Notes: generated from the letters alone by a model not told the origin. 8,637 nucleotides of DNA from Lachnospiraceae bacterium (GCA_016282215.1 JAEEKC010000401.1:1-8637), one strand, 5' to 3'. Numbered from the stretch's first letter, positions 1 through 6,565 are shown. Numbers and translations are program-made.

Positions 1-354
1 ACCCCGTTTATCACTGCCGGCGATCACGAGGATATTTGAATAAAAAGTATCATCACTTTGGTTCGTCGCCGGGCAAAATATCCTGTAGCACTCTCTTTTC
101 CCCGAAAGATCTGCCAGATCAATGCCATACGAATCACACAGCTCAGTCAGCACTTCGGACCGCCCCGCCGTCCCAAACACGATCTGTGTCCCCTGATGGA
201 TCGCATGACCGATCCCGGGCTTTGCGCCGAAGACTTTTTCCATATCTTCCGCAACATAACCCGCAACCCTCTGTACGCCCTTATATTCATTCACATCACA
301 GATCAGAAATGCATCTTCTGCTGTCAGCTTCTCTTGATTGATCAAAAATCCCAT
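1..354 (-). CDS. GH115 family xylan alpha-1,2-glucuronidase, N-terminal part (runs off left edge)
   Basis: This is the first 118 codons of a gene that continues past position 1. The start is the ATG at 354-352: an in-frame TAA at 375-373 lies just upstream and no other start codon intervenes. The ribosome site is weak (AGTGAG about 9 bases before the ATG). The N-terminal domain reads like glycoside hydrolase family 115: an ICDVNEYKGVQRVAGYV stretch (residues 18-34) and LVIAGSDKRG at 109-118, the well-conserved GSDKRG that in this family is followed by a Gly/Tyr-rich segment and the catalytic barrel. GH115 enzymes remove (4-O-methyl)glucuronic acid from xylan or xylo-oligosaccharides. No signal peptide is visible, so the enzyme probably works in the cytoplasm on imported aldouronic oligosaccharides (inference). 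The catalytic barrel lies outside the window. It starts 26 bp after the lipoprotein gene and may be co-transcribed with it. Confidence 0.82.
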   Translation of the reverse strand, partial: MGFLINQEKLTAEDAFLICDVNEYKGVQRVAGYVAEDMEKVFGAKPGIGHAIHQGTQIVFGTAGRSEVLTELCDSYGIDLADLSGKRECYRIFCPATNQSDDTFYSNILVIAGSDKRG

Positions 355-380
355 ATGCTCGATCTCACTGAATTAATTAC

Positions 381-1250
381 TCACGGCTTTGGACTCCCAC
401 AGGAAGAAAAAAACTTTCCACTGTTTTCCTGTCCGCACTCCGGACAGATCCAGGCATCAGGATCGCTGCTTTTTTTCTCCTGTGTATCCTGTTCGTTTTC
501 CTCAGCGTACTGACTGAATGCTTCGGCTAATATACCTCTGATGGTGCTGATCACTTCCATGCCATCCTCCGGCATTTCGTCCGACGTAACACGCACCATA
601 TTTCCTTTGCCGTCCGGGAATTTCAAAACATAGTACGCTCCTTCGAGTCCGCTTCCATCCTTCCAGTCAGCGCAGCCATGGTTTCTGACAATATACATGC
701 AGTTGTCCCAGATCTGCTGCGGCACAAGGCAGCAGCGCATTACTTCCTCTTCATCTCCCTCTTTTGTATATCTGGCAAGGATCATTCCCTCGCCTGCCTC
801 CCTTTCGTACAGCACATATTCATCGTGTCCGTCGCCGCCATCCGTTGCTGTGGTTTTTTCATAAAAATCAAAATCCATGTTGTCCGGATCGATCTCATCC
901 GCCGGATTGTCCGGCGTTTCCGGAAGATTCGCATCTGGATCATATTCCATGCTGTTTCGGGAAGAAACCTGCAGCGTGACATCATGCTCCGGCATAATAA
1001 ATTCAAACACATATCCATGGGCATTATCATAGGACTGCTGCATATCCACATCCGGATCACAGGAAAAACTGTAATCCGTATCCGTGGCGATCATATCATA
1101 ATACACCGTCACCTTTTCTCCCTGACTATAGGCTGTCTTCTTTGACTGAAACCCGTAGCCGTCAAAGTTTAATTGGTACTTTTGCTTTCCGCATCCGATC
1201 AGTCCCATGACCATTATCACTCCTGTCAGGATCATCAAATACTTTTTCAT
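381..1250 (-). CDS. Secreted lipoprotein with Ig-like/B-repeat-like N-domain and degenerate C-terminal zinc ribbon
   Basis: A 289-residue protein if started at the ATG at 1250, which puts MKK directly before a hydrophobic segment and a lipobox LIGC (Cys20), so it should be lipid-anchored to the outer face of the membrane. An in-frame ATG at 1271 would add seven residues; neither start has a strong ribosome site. After the anchor, residues about 25-95 end in an F-x-MPEHDVTL motif typical of bacterial Ig-like or B-repeat beta domains. An acidic, Pro/Asp-rich linker follows (about 100-130), then a domain of about 125 residues that I do not recognise. The tail (267-289) resembles a zinc ribbon, CPEC followed by KFFSSCGSPKP; the expected third cysteine is Phe281, leaving Cys269, Cys272 and Cys284. 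Function unknown. It is followed after 26 bp by the GH115 gene and probably has its own promoter near 1385. Confidence 0.85.
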   Translation of the reverse strand: MKKYLMILTGVIMVMGLIGCGKQKYQLNFDGYGFQSKKTAYSQGEKVTVYYDMIATDTDYSFSCDPDVDMQQSYDNAHGYVFEFIMPEHDVTLQVSSRNSMEYDPDANLPETPDNPADEIDPDNMDFDFYEKTTATDGGDGHDEYVLYEREAGEGMILARYTKEGDEEEVMRCCLVPQQIWDNCMYIVRNHGCADWKDGSGLEGAYYVLKFPDGKGNMVRVTSDEMPEDGMEVISTIRGILAEAFSQYAEENEQDTQEKKSSDPDAWICPECGQENSGKFFSSCGSPKP

Positions 1251-1380
1251 GAATTCACACACTCTCTGCATTCATCATCTGCATTTTTTCCCGGCTTTAC
1301 ACACCGGACCTTAGTGTATGATCATCTGCTGCACATTTACGTTTTTTCACACCGGGCTCATGCAGGACATACACGGATTT

Positions 1381-1389
1381 ATTGTACCA
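1381..1389 (-). promoter_or_regulatory. Possible extended -10 promoter for the lipoprotein gene
   Basis: On the minus strand this reads TGGTACAAT, a TGn extended -10 element next to TACAAT (one base from TATAAT). There is no convincing -35 box 16-18 bases upstream. Transcription would begin near 1374 and give a leader of about 120 bases before the lipoprotein start. The terminator at 1501-1533 separates it from the upstream operon, so some promoter is needed in this stretch. Confidence 0.35.
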
Positions 1390-1418
1390 TACTTACACCG
1401 ATATGGGTAGCAGTTTAG

Positions 1419-1495
1419 TCCCATCATGGTTACTATTCACAGCAGCGTGCGAAGGACAGGGCTGCGAGATGGAATGTGGGACTGTGAACAGAACC
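1419..1495. repeat. Palindromic element able to fold into a long stem-loop, in the 324-bp non-coding stretch
   Basis: The stretch 1251-1574 holds no gene I can support. Its middle contains an inverted repeat: GGTTACTATTCACAG at 1428-1442 pairs with CTGTGAACAGAACC at 1482-1495, with one bulge and one G-T wobble. An inner pairing is possible between CAGC (1443-1446) and GCTG (1461-1464), and TCCCA near 1419 and TGGGA near 1478 are also complementary. It does not end in a T run on either strand, so it is not a simple terminator. It could be a dispersed REP/MITE-like repeat, a structured RNA or a protein site; I cannot tell which from one copy. Confidence 0.45.
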
Positions 1496-1500
1496 TTCAC

Positions 1501-1533
1501 AAAAAAACTGCCATCGAAATGATGACAGTTTTT
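1501..1533 (-). terminator. Intrinsic terminator of the TetR/ABC exporter operon
   Basis: Minus-strand RNA forms a 10-bp stem, AACTGTCATC (1530-1521) with GATGGCAGTT (1515-1506), containing one G-U wobble and a 5-base loop, followed by a run of seven U (1507-1501). It begins about 40 bp after the permease stop codon. The mirror sequence also gives five T on the plus strand, so it may be weakly bidirectional. Confidence 0.85.
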
Positions 1534-1574
1534 CAAACGCTATTTACAGAATCAGACCAAATTGTAACGCAGTC

Positions 1575-4268
1575 TTATTCCACCGTTTTCAGTGCCACAT
1601 CCAGCGGAATCCGCTTGATCCGGAAGAAATCGATCAGCGAAACAAATGCATAACCGATCAGCAGATATACCACCGATAAAATCATGGAAGGCACACTCAT
1701 GTAGAAAGCGAAGTATCCGTCCATCTGCTGCATGAACACCGCGAACACCCATAGCATCAGATAGTAACCGACGACAAAACTGATCAGTGAAAACAGCACC
1801 ACCACGATCGCTGTCGGAACGATATACAGCGCACCGATCTCACCGTTCATAAAGCCCAGGATCTTCACCATGGAAATGGCATGCTCATTTTTCTCGATAA
1901 TGATCTTGGCCAGCAGATAGATCAGCGCTGCCGCCATCACGATCAGCACATACTTAAACACTTCCATCATGCCTCCCATGGAATGATTCAACTGATTGGT
2001 CACCTTCAGGATATCTTCTTTTGTGATGACCGTTGCGATGAAGTCTTCATCAATATCCTTGATCTCATGCCTGCTGAAGAAACCTGAAAACGCATCCTCC
2101 TCCAGTTCATAAGCCTTCCGAAAACTGTCTGCATCCATAAACGCTGCGATGCCGCCGTCATAATCAACGATGCCTATGACCGTATACTCATAGCTTTTGT
2201 TTTCATATTCCTCATGCAGTGTAAACTGATCACCTTCGGCAATTTTGAATTTCGTGGAAAACGCACTGGAGATATATACTTCATCCTCTGATGTTTTCTT
2301 TTCAAGTTTTACATAGTCACTATCCGGCATGATCCCGTAGATTGACACGCTTTCATCCTGGCCGCTGCCCATGCCCGCCCGGAAGCTGCTTTTCTTCTTG
2401 GGATACTGCAGATTCTTGATACAGACAGGCTCTGCACTTTGTTCCGCTGTTTCTATGATCTCATCATCCGAATCTTTGTAATCCATCAGCAGATACTGGT
2501 AATCGGCAATCATCATATTTCCCGCATTATCTGCATAGTGATCCAGAGAATCCGGCAATCCGAATGCAAAACACAGCATCAGTTCAATGAGAATAACACC
2601 GAAGATCAGCACCAGGTAATTGGGCATATTCTGGAACAGAATACGCAGCCGGAATCTGCGAAGGAATGACCATTTCGGCAGCCGCATCGCTTTTGATCTT
2701 TTTGTTTTTACAAGGTCGTGCCTAAGGAAACGAAGGGGACTGAGCTGCAATTTCTTTATGATCACGAACAGATTGATAAAGAACATCAGAAACAGCGGGA
2801 TCACAGTCGTTTTCACGATCGCCGTATTGCTCCATACAGGATAGCAGGTCGGCAGACTGTAACTTTCATAATACAGGCCAACCGCAACATCTTTAAATGC
2901 GGTATAGCCCAGCACATTGCCGATCAGCGCCCCTAAGATCGTCACAATGACCGGCATTGACATGTAATGGATCACCAGTTCTGTTCTGCTGTAGCCCGAT
3001 GCCCGCAGGGTTCCGATAACGGACGCCTCTTTGTCGATGGTATTGCTGATGGTGATGGCAAAAATAAATGCGATGACACCGATCAGGATATAGCACAGAA
3101 TACTCGTTCCCGTCGAATCCCCTTCGATATCGGTAACCGCAAAATTGCTGGCCTGACGCAGATACTCCGGCAGATAATCTTCAAGTTCATTATCATAAAC
3201 AAGCGACTGGGTGATCAGTGCTTTCAAAAAATCCTCCGATGCATCCGCCAGCTTATCTTTTTCCTCCGGTTTCTCCTCGTACTTGAATGCATAACTGTAA
3301 TGCACCCTGGTCTTCAGCGTCCGAAACGCTTCCGGTGTCAACATCGCCACATCAAATCCGAAGGCATCAAACATCAGATCCGTATTGGATTCATGAAGCG
3401 TCAGGTAGTTCACATAGGAAAGGAGTCCCACCACTTCAAATTCCCTGTTTCCCACGGTAATGGTATCACCGATCTTAATGCCCACATTGCTTGCATGCAT
3501 TCTGTCAATCGCGATCTCATTTTCCCCCTTCGGCATCCGCCCTTCATTAAAGTTCGCTTTGTCGATCTGCGAATCGCTTAGAAAAATCCGGACATTGGCA
3601 TCTTTTTCGCCGTCATTATTATAATCCTCGGATTCTTCTCTGTAGAAATTATCATAGATCTTGATTTTCCGTGGCTGAAAACCTTCTGCCTCGAGATCAT
3701 ATCTTTCTACGATCTCATCCCACTTCTCATCAACCTTCTCGGTCACCTTGTCATGTGCTTCTTTGTAAGCATCCTCTTCCGCCTTTTTGAAATCTTCTGA
3801 ATCCTTCGCTTCTTTAAATGCCGTATCGAAAGACTCCTTCATGGCTGCATCGATCTGCTCCCGGATCATGGCTTCATCGGTCAATCCAAGTGCCTCACAC
3901 TGGGCGCGAACACCGTCTTCGATCGCCTGTGTTACCTGCTTTTCCAGTTCCTCATCGATCTTTTTGGCTACTTCTCTGTCGGCTTCCTTTATGCCCTTCT
4001 CAATAAAGTATTCTCTGACATCGGCTTTTTCTCCCGCAGCGATGTCTTCCAGCAGCTCCTGCGAGGCTTTATGCGCCAGTTCAAAACTGCCATCCTCCAG
4101 ATTCAGCGTATTCCATCCATCATAGATCGCTGCCAACATGCTGTCATGTCCGACATACATGCCTGAGATCAGGCCGATCATCATCACCATAAAGATGATG
4201 ATCACAAGATATTTATGCCAATCCGATTTCAGTTCTCTCGGAACTCTCTGGATAAGTGGGTTTCTCAT
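1575..4268 (-). CDS. FtsX-type ABC transporter permease, 897 aa, with large charged extracytoplasmic domain
   Basis: The membrane subunit of a MacB/LolC-type ABC system. The start is ATG 4268, preceded by AGGAGG six bases away. I read eight membrane helices: about 20-40, 388-410, 437-458, 484-505, 550-571, 772-792, 813-842 and 857-881. This is the duplicated FtsX layout: one helix, a large outside domain, three helices, then one helix, a second outside domain and three helices. Two FtsX cores lie at about 388-505 and 772-890; the second ends in an IKRIPLDVAL segment like the family's C-terminus, and the first has the matching KLQLSPLRFL at 506-515. The first outside domain (41-387) carries a Lys/Glu-rich, probably coiled helical segment (about 70-192) and a DxNxDGxxD loop at 215-223. 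Such permeases couple ATP hydrolysis to outside conformational change, in export of peptides, lipids or drugs or in cell-wall control. The substrate here is unknown. It lies 34 bp after its ATPase. Confidence 0.93.
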   Translation of the reverse strand: MRNPLIQRVPRELKSDWHKYLVIIIFMVMMIGLISGMYVGHDSMLAAIYDGWNTLNLEDGSFELAHKASQELLEDIAAGEKADVREYFIEKGIKEADREVAKKIDEELEKQVTQAIEDGVRAQCEALGLTDEAMIREQIDAAMKESFDTAFKEAKDSEDFKKAEEDAYKEAHDKVTEKVDEKWDEIVERYDLEAEGFQPRKIKIYDNFYREESEDYNNDGEKDANVRIFLSDSQIDKANFNEGRMPKGENEIAIDRMHASNVGIKIGDTITVGNREFEVVGLLSYVNYLTLHESNTDLMFDAFGFDVAMLTPEAFRTLKTRVHYSYAFKYEEKPEEKDKLADASEDFLKALITQSLVYDNELEDYLPEYLRQASNFAVTDIEGDSTGTSILCYILIGVIAFIFAITISNTIDKEASVIGTLRASGYSRTELVIHYMSMPVIVTILGALIGNVLGYTAFKDVAVGLYYESYSLPTCYPVWSNTAIVKTTVIPLFLMFFINLFVIIKKLQLSPLRFLRHDLVKTKRSKAMRLPKWSFLRRFRLRILFQNMPNYLVLIFGVILIELMLCFAFGLPDSLDHYADNAGNMMIADYQYLLMDYKDSDDEIIETAEQSAEPVCIKNLQYPKKKSSFRAGMGSGQDESVSIYGIMPDSDYVKLEKKTSEDEVYISSAFSTKFKIAEGDQFTLHEEYENKSYEYTVIGIVDYDGGIAAFMDADSFRKAYELEEDAFSGFFSRHEIKDIDEDFIATVITKEDILKVTNQLNHSMGGMMEVFKYVLIVMAAALIYLLAKIIIEKNEHAISMVKILGFMNGEIGALYIVPTAIVVVLFSLISFVVGYYLMLWVFAVFMQQMDGYFAFYMSVPSMILSVVYLLIGYAFVSLIDFFRIKRIPLDVALKTVE

Positions 4269-4302
4269 TTTGCTCCTCCTAAAAATAAATACTCTTCACT
4301 CT

Positions 4303-5010
4303 CTACCAATCCAGTTCCATAGCCGTCATTTTCGTTTCATTGATATCATTGTGGCGAACCACACCGTCACGCAGCTTTACCACATGGTCTGCCATATATT
4401 TAATGGCCTCGTTATGTGTTACCATGATCACCGTGGTCCCGTACTTTTTGTTACAGTCTTCGATGAGCGCCAGAATTTCTTTGGAGGTTTTGTAATCCAG
4501 TGCTCCGGTAGGTTCATCGCACATCAGGATATCGGGATTTTTTACAACGGCTCTTCCGATGGAAACCCTTTGCTGCTGGCCGCCGGATAGCTGGTTCGGA
4601 TATTTGTATTTATGATCCTGCAGCCCCAGGGTAGTAAGCACTTCCTCCACATCCAGCGGCTTATCGGAAAGATAGGCACCAACTTCAATATTTTCCTTCA
4701 CATTCAGATTCGGGATCAGGTTATACATCTGGAACACATAACCCAAATGCTTTCGCCGATACAGCGTCAACTGGCGCTCATTCATCTCTTCCAGTTTGTC
4801 ACCGTTGATGCTGACATAGCCTTCATCCGGGGTATCGATCCCGCCGATGATGTTCAGCAGTGTGGACTTGCCGGAGCCTGAAGGTCCCAGCAGTACGCAA
4901 AACTCGCCTTTGCTGACTGTAAAGTCCATGCCTCTGAGTACGTCCTGCCTGGCCTCTCCTGTTCCGAAACTTTTTTTCAGATCTTTGATCTCCAGAAAAC
5001 TTTCTTTCAT
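4303..5010 (-). CDS. ABC transporter ATPase, LolD/MacB type, partner of the FtsX-type permease
   Basis: The start is ATG 5010, chosen over an in-frame ATG at 5046 because GGAGG stands just before it (AAGGAGGAGCT then ATG), because the family begins near this point, and because the longer version would lie across the operator. The product is 235 residues, normal for the family. Visible motifs: Walker A GPSGSGKST (42-50), Q-loop Gln94 in YVFQMYNL, signature LSGGQQQR (141-148), Walker B DILMCDEP (160-167) and the switch His199 in VMVTHNE-like context. The LNIIGGIDTPDEG segment and the FQMYNLIPNLNVKEN segment are typical of the MacB/LolD/BceA branch that pairs with FtsX-type permeases. It would sit on the cytoplasmic face and power the downstream permease. 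A copy of the TetR operator lies 29 bp upstream of its start. Confidence 0.96.
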   Translation of the reverse strand: MKESFLEIKDLKKSFGTGEARQDVLRGMDFTVSKGEFCVLLGPSGSGKSTLLNIIGGIDTPDEGYVSINGDKLEEMNERQLTLYRRKHLGYVFQMYNLIPNLNVKENIEVGAYLSDKPLDVEEVLTTLGLQDHKYKYPNQLSGGQQQRVSIGRAVVKNPDILMCDEPTGALDYKTSKEILALIEDCNKKYGTTVIMVTHNEAIKYMADHVVKLRDGVVRHNDINETKMTAMELDW

Positions 5011-5039
5011 AGCTCCTCCTTGGTTATTACCCTTGCGGC

Positions 5040-5052
5040 ATAACACTGTTAT
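5040..5052. promoter_or_regulatory. TetR-type operator upstream of the ABC exporter genes
   Basis: The perfect odd-centred palindrome ATAACA-C-TGTTAT lies 29 bp before the ATPase start. The 17-base string ATAACACTGTTATGTAA (5040-5056) recurs exactly at 5780-5796 in front of the TetR gene. No clear -35/-10 pair is visible around it, although TTTACA on the minus strand overlaps its edge. Repression of the exporter by the adjacent TetR protein is inference from this shared site. Confidence 0.75.
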
Positions 5053-5069
5053 GTAAAATTTATTATTTT

Positions 5070-5091
5070 GGTGGAGCCCAAAGGTTCCACC
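5070..5091. other. Hairpin between the TetR gene and the exporter genes
   Basis: GGTGGAGCC (5070-5078) and GGTTCCACC (5083-5091) can form a 9-bp stem around CAAA. On the plus strand all pairs form if one G-U wobble is allowed, and a T-rich stretch follows. On the minus strand there is an A-C mismatch and no U run. It therefore looks more like a terminator against plus-strand (antisense) transcription than a terminator of the TetR gene, which would allow read-through from tetR into the exporter genes. Confidence 0.35.
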
Positions 5092-5123
5092 TTATACTCT
5101 TTATTCTTTTTACGCTCTTTTTG

Positions 5124-5759
5124 TCAGCTGCTTTTGATCACGCCGTACCAGCCGCCGATGATATAGCCAAACAACGCCCTGATCTGCCTGAGCGCCTCTT
5201 TCTCGCTTTTACAATGCGTCAGCAGATGGATGAAAATATCAACCTGGTCATGCGCCATCCAGTGGACGATGAATTTATCTTCCTTCGTCATCTGCTTTTT
5301 GGACTTATATCCCTTCATCGTGCAGAAAACGTCGGAATAATGGATATTCATCTGATCCGCAATCTCATCCACAACATTTTCAAGGCTCGAGCCCTGCGCT
5401 TTTGTGATCAGAAGTTCATATTCCTCTTTATATCGAAACAGAAGCTTCACCACCTGAATGGCTACCGCCTTGTCGTCCTCAAGGTTGACCTCTGTATCCG
5501 GTGTATAACGCTTTAACTCTTCCAGTTCTTCGAGGATATGAGTTTCCAGGATCGCATATAATTCACGCAGTGGGCCGCCTACAACACCCCGGAACAGATC
5601 ATCCTTATCCTTGAAGAAAAAATAAAGGGCTCCCGTGGTCACTCCTGCTTCCTTGCAAATATTTCTGAGGGACGCTTTCATATAGCCCTTTTCTATGAAT
5701 TCCTTCTTGGCGCTCTGCAAAAGCTTTTCTATTGTTTCCTTGCTGTTATCATTCCCCAT
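5124..5759 (-). CDS. TetR-family transcriptional repressor of the adjacent ABC exporter
   Basis: The start is ATG 5759 (MGNDNSKETI...), 211 residues, typical length for the family. A GTG at 5786 in frame is less likely because it lies inside an operator and only about 11 bases after the predicted transcription start. The N-terminal DNA-binding domain is clear: a first helix IEKLLQSAKKEFIEKGY (10-26), then a helix-turn-helix at about 28-50, including LRNICKEAGVTTGALYFFFKDKDDLF-type residues with the family's conserved G-LY-FF-K-K--L pattern. The C-terminal ligand-binding part (about 60-211) is helical and not assignable to a ligand class. The same 13-bp palindrome occurs twice at its promoter and once before the ATPase, so it most likely represses itself and the exporter and is released by a ligand, perhaps the exported compound. 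Confidence 0.93.
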   Translation of the reverse strand: MGNDNSKETIEKLLQSAKKEFIEKGYMKASLRNICKEAGVTTGALYFFFKDKDDLFRGVVGGPLRELYAILETHILEELEELKRYTPDTEVNLEDDKAVAIQVVKLLFRYKEEYELLITKAQGSSLENVVDEIADQMNIHYSDVFCTMKGYKSKKQMTKEDKFIVHWMAHDQVDIFIHLLTHCKSEKEALRQIRALFGYIIGGWYGVIKSS

Positions 5760-5779
5760 TTGCTTTATTTCCCCAAAAA

Positions 5780-5792
5780 ATAACACTGTTAT
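5780..5792. promoter_or_regulatory. TetR-type operator in the leader of the TetR gene
   Basis: ATAACACTGTTAT is identical over 17 bases (5780-5796) to the site at 5040-5056. It lies just after the predicted transcription start (about 5798) and 20 bp before the start codon, so a bound dimer would block early elongation or promoter clearance. Confidence 0.75.
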
Positions 5793-5804
5793 GTAACAAT
5801 ATGG

Positions 5805-5834
5805 ATTATAAACATAACAGCGTTATCTTGTCAA
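5805..5834 (-). promoter_or_regulatory. Consensus sigma-A promoter of the TetR gene
   Basis: On the minus strand: TTGACA at 5834-5829, an 18-base spacer, and TATAAT at 5810-5805. Both boxes match consensus exactly. The predicted start point is near 5798, giving a leader of about 40 bases. The spacer contains a TetR-type operator. Confidence 0.85.
5814..5826. promoter_or_regulatory. TetR-type operator inside the promoter spacer of the TetR gene
   Basis: ATAACAGCGTTAT, read on the other strand as ATAACGCTGTTAT, differs from the two other copies by one base in one half-site; GTTAT continues as GTTATGTT, matching the flank of the others. It sits between the -35 and -10 boxes, where repressor and RNA polymerase would exclude each other. 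Confidence 0.7.
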
Positions 5835-5866
5835 GCAATATTACAAAAAATTTTAAAGTTTATGCA

Positions 5867-6178
5867 TTAACCGTCAATGCCAAATGCAGCCCTGACCTGC
5901 GCCTCCATCTCTTCTCTTGACGCATCTGCCGGGAAGATCGCAATATCATCCATCACTGACATAGCCGCATATTGCTCCACATCCGTCGTACTGATCACAA
6001 CATACGGTTTCCCTTCTATCTCGGCTTCATCGACGCGGTAGTACTCGTTTCCGTGTCGATAGGCCTGCCTGAGTCCAAATGCCTTTCTGGCTTTTTCATC
6101 CAGGTCTCCGACAGACTCTGCGCCATATTTAACAAACAGTTCTTCCACAAAGGTTAGCGCTTCACTGCTATTCTTCAT
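5867..6178 (-). CDS. Small soluble protein of unknown function, 103 aa
   Basis: I do not recognise this protein. The start is ATG 6178, with AAAGGA six bases before it. The sequence is acidic with mixed helix and strand character and has no membrane segment or signal peptide. It begins with a predicted helix (SEALTFVEELFVKYG), has a central Arg/Tyr-rich turn (residues about 37-48, RQAYRHGNEYYR) and a probable beta strand PYVVISTT, and ends in a helix rich in Glu/Ala. It lies 79 bp after the small membrane protein gene. The TetR promoter begins 33 bp past its stop codon, and I see no terminator between them, so read-through into the TetR operon is possible. Confidence 0.75.
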   Translation of the reverse strand: MKNSSEALTFVEELFVKYGAESVGDLDEKARKAFGLRQAYRHGNEYYRVDEAEIEGKPYVVISTTDVEQYAAMSVMDDIAIFPADASREEMEAQVRAAFGIDG

Positions 6179-6203
6179 CTTTATCCTTTCAATTTAACAT
6201 CAG

Positions 6204-6297
6204 TTTATCGACTCCGTTTTTTCATATCGGACTTTTTACTCTCTAATTGATAACTATTTATCGACTACGTTTTTTCATATCGGACTTTTTACTATCT
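6204..6297. repeat. Tandem duplication, two 41-bp copies with 53-bp period
   Basis: Copies at 6204-6244 and 6257-6297 agree at 39 of 41 bases and are separated by 12 bases. The right-hand copy encodes the last residues of the small membrane protein (SKKSDMKKRSR and the stop); the left-hand copy lies in the non-coding gap after it. The period is not a multiple of three. The pattern fits a recent slippage or unequal duplication at the 3' end of the gene. Confidence 0.85.
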
Positions 6298-6464
6298 ATA
6301 TAATACCCTTTTTCGGTTTTCAGTCTTTCTTTGATGGTTTTCCTGTAATCAACGGCCTCGAGCGCGATCTGGATCAGGTCATTCACAAGAAGCAGCACCG
6401 AGATAAACAGCATCCCATCAAGCATACATAGCAAAAACCTGGTGACCACATTTTTCTTTTTCAT
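6258..6464 (-). CDS. Small single-pass membrane protein, 68 aa, unknown function
   Basis: The start is ATG 6464, preceded by AGGGGA about eight bases away. A Lys-rich N-terminus (MKKKN) is followed by a hydrophobic helix at about 9-33 and a strongly basic tail (residues 41-68, many Lys/Arg), so the tail probably faces the cytoplasm. No cleavage site or lipobox is evident and I know no matching family. The C-terminal codons are part of a tandem duplication, so the original C-terminus may have been altered. It lies 101 bp after the ParB/Srx-like gene and may belong to the same transcript. Confidence 0.65.
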   Translation of the reverse strand: MKKKNVVTRFLLCMLDGMLFISVLLLVNDLIQIALEAVDYRKTIKERLKTEKGYYIDSKKSDMKKRSR

Positions 6465-6565
6465 ACCATTCCCCTTTTTTATTGATCAGTAATTCTATCC
6501 CTTCGTATTTTTCATACCGGAATTACACTTTCATCCTGTATCCGGATATTCGGCACCGTTTTTGA

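Noticed and set aside
58..513. 151-codon open frame on the plus strand across the GH115 start and lipoprotein end
   Set aside because: It crosses two genes and the gap on the opposite strand without a recognisable domain; the minus strand gives the GSDKRG motif of GH115.
1426..1653. 75-codon plus-strand frame beginning in the gap after the permease
   Set aside because: It runs through the palindromic element and the terminator and then antisense into the permease C-terminus; no ribosome site and no recognisable product.
2967..3581. 204-codon open frame on the plus strand inside the permease gene
   Set aside because: It is entirely antisense to a well-supported FtsX-type permease, has no good ribosome site, and its product is rich in His/Arg/Ile with no domain; a shadow frame.
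5835..5866. Terminator after the 103-aa gene
   Set aside because: Only A/T-rich weak self-complementarity (AAACTTTAAAATTTTTT) with no GC stem; not a credible hairpin.
6502..6522. Possible third copy of the duplicated segment (a cgtatttttcataccgg stretch)
   Set aside because: The similarity covers only about 17 bases with mismatches and a shift, and much of it is T-rich, so chance is a fair explanation.
6465..6565. Separate promoter for the small membrane protein (TAGAAT on the minus strand)
   Set aside because: No acceptable -35 box at 16-18 bases; too weak to annotate.
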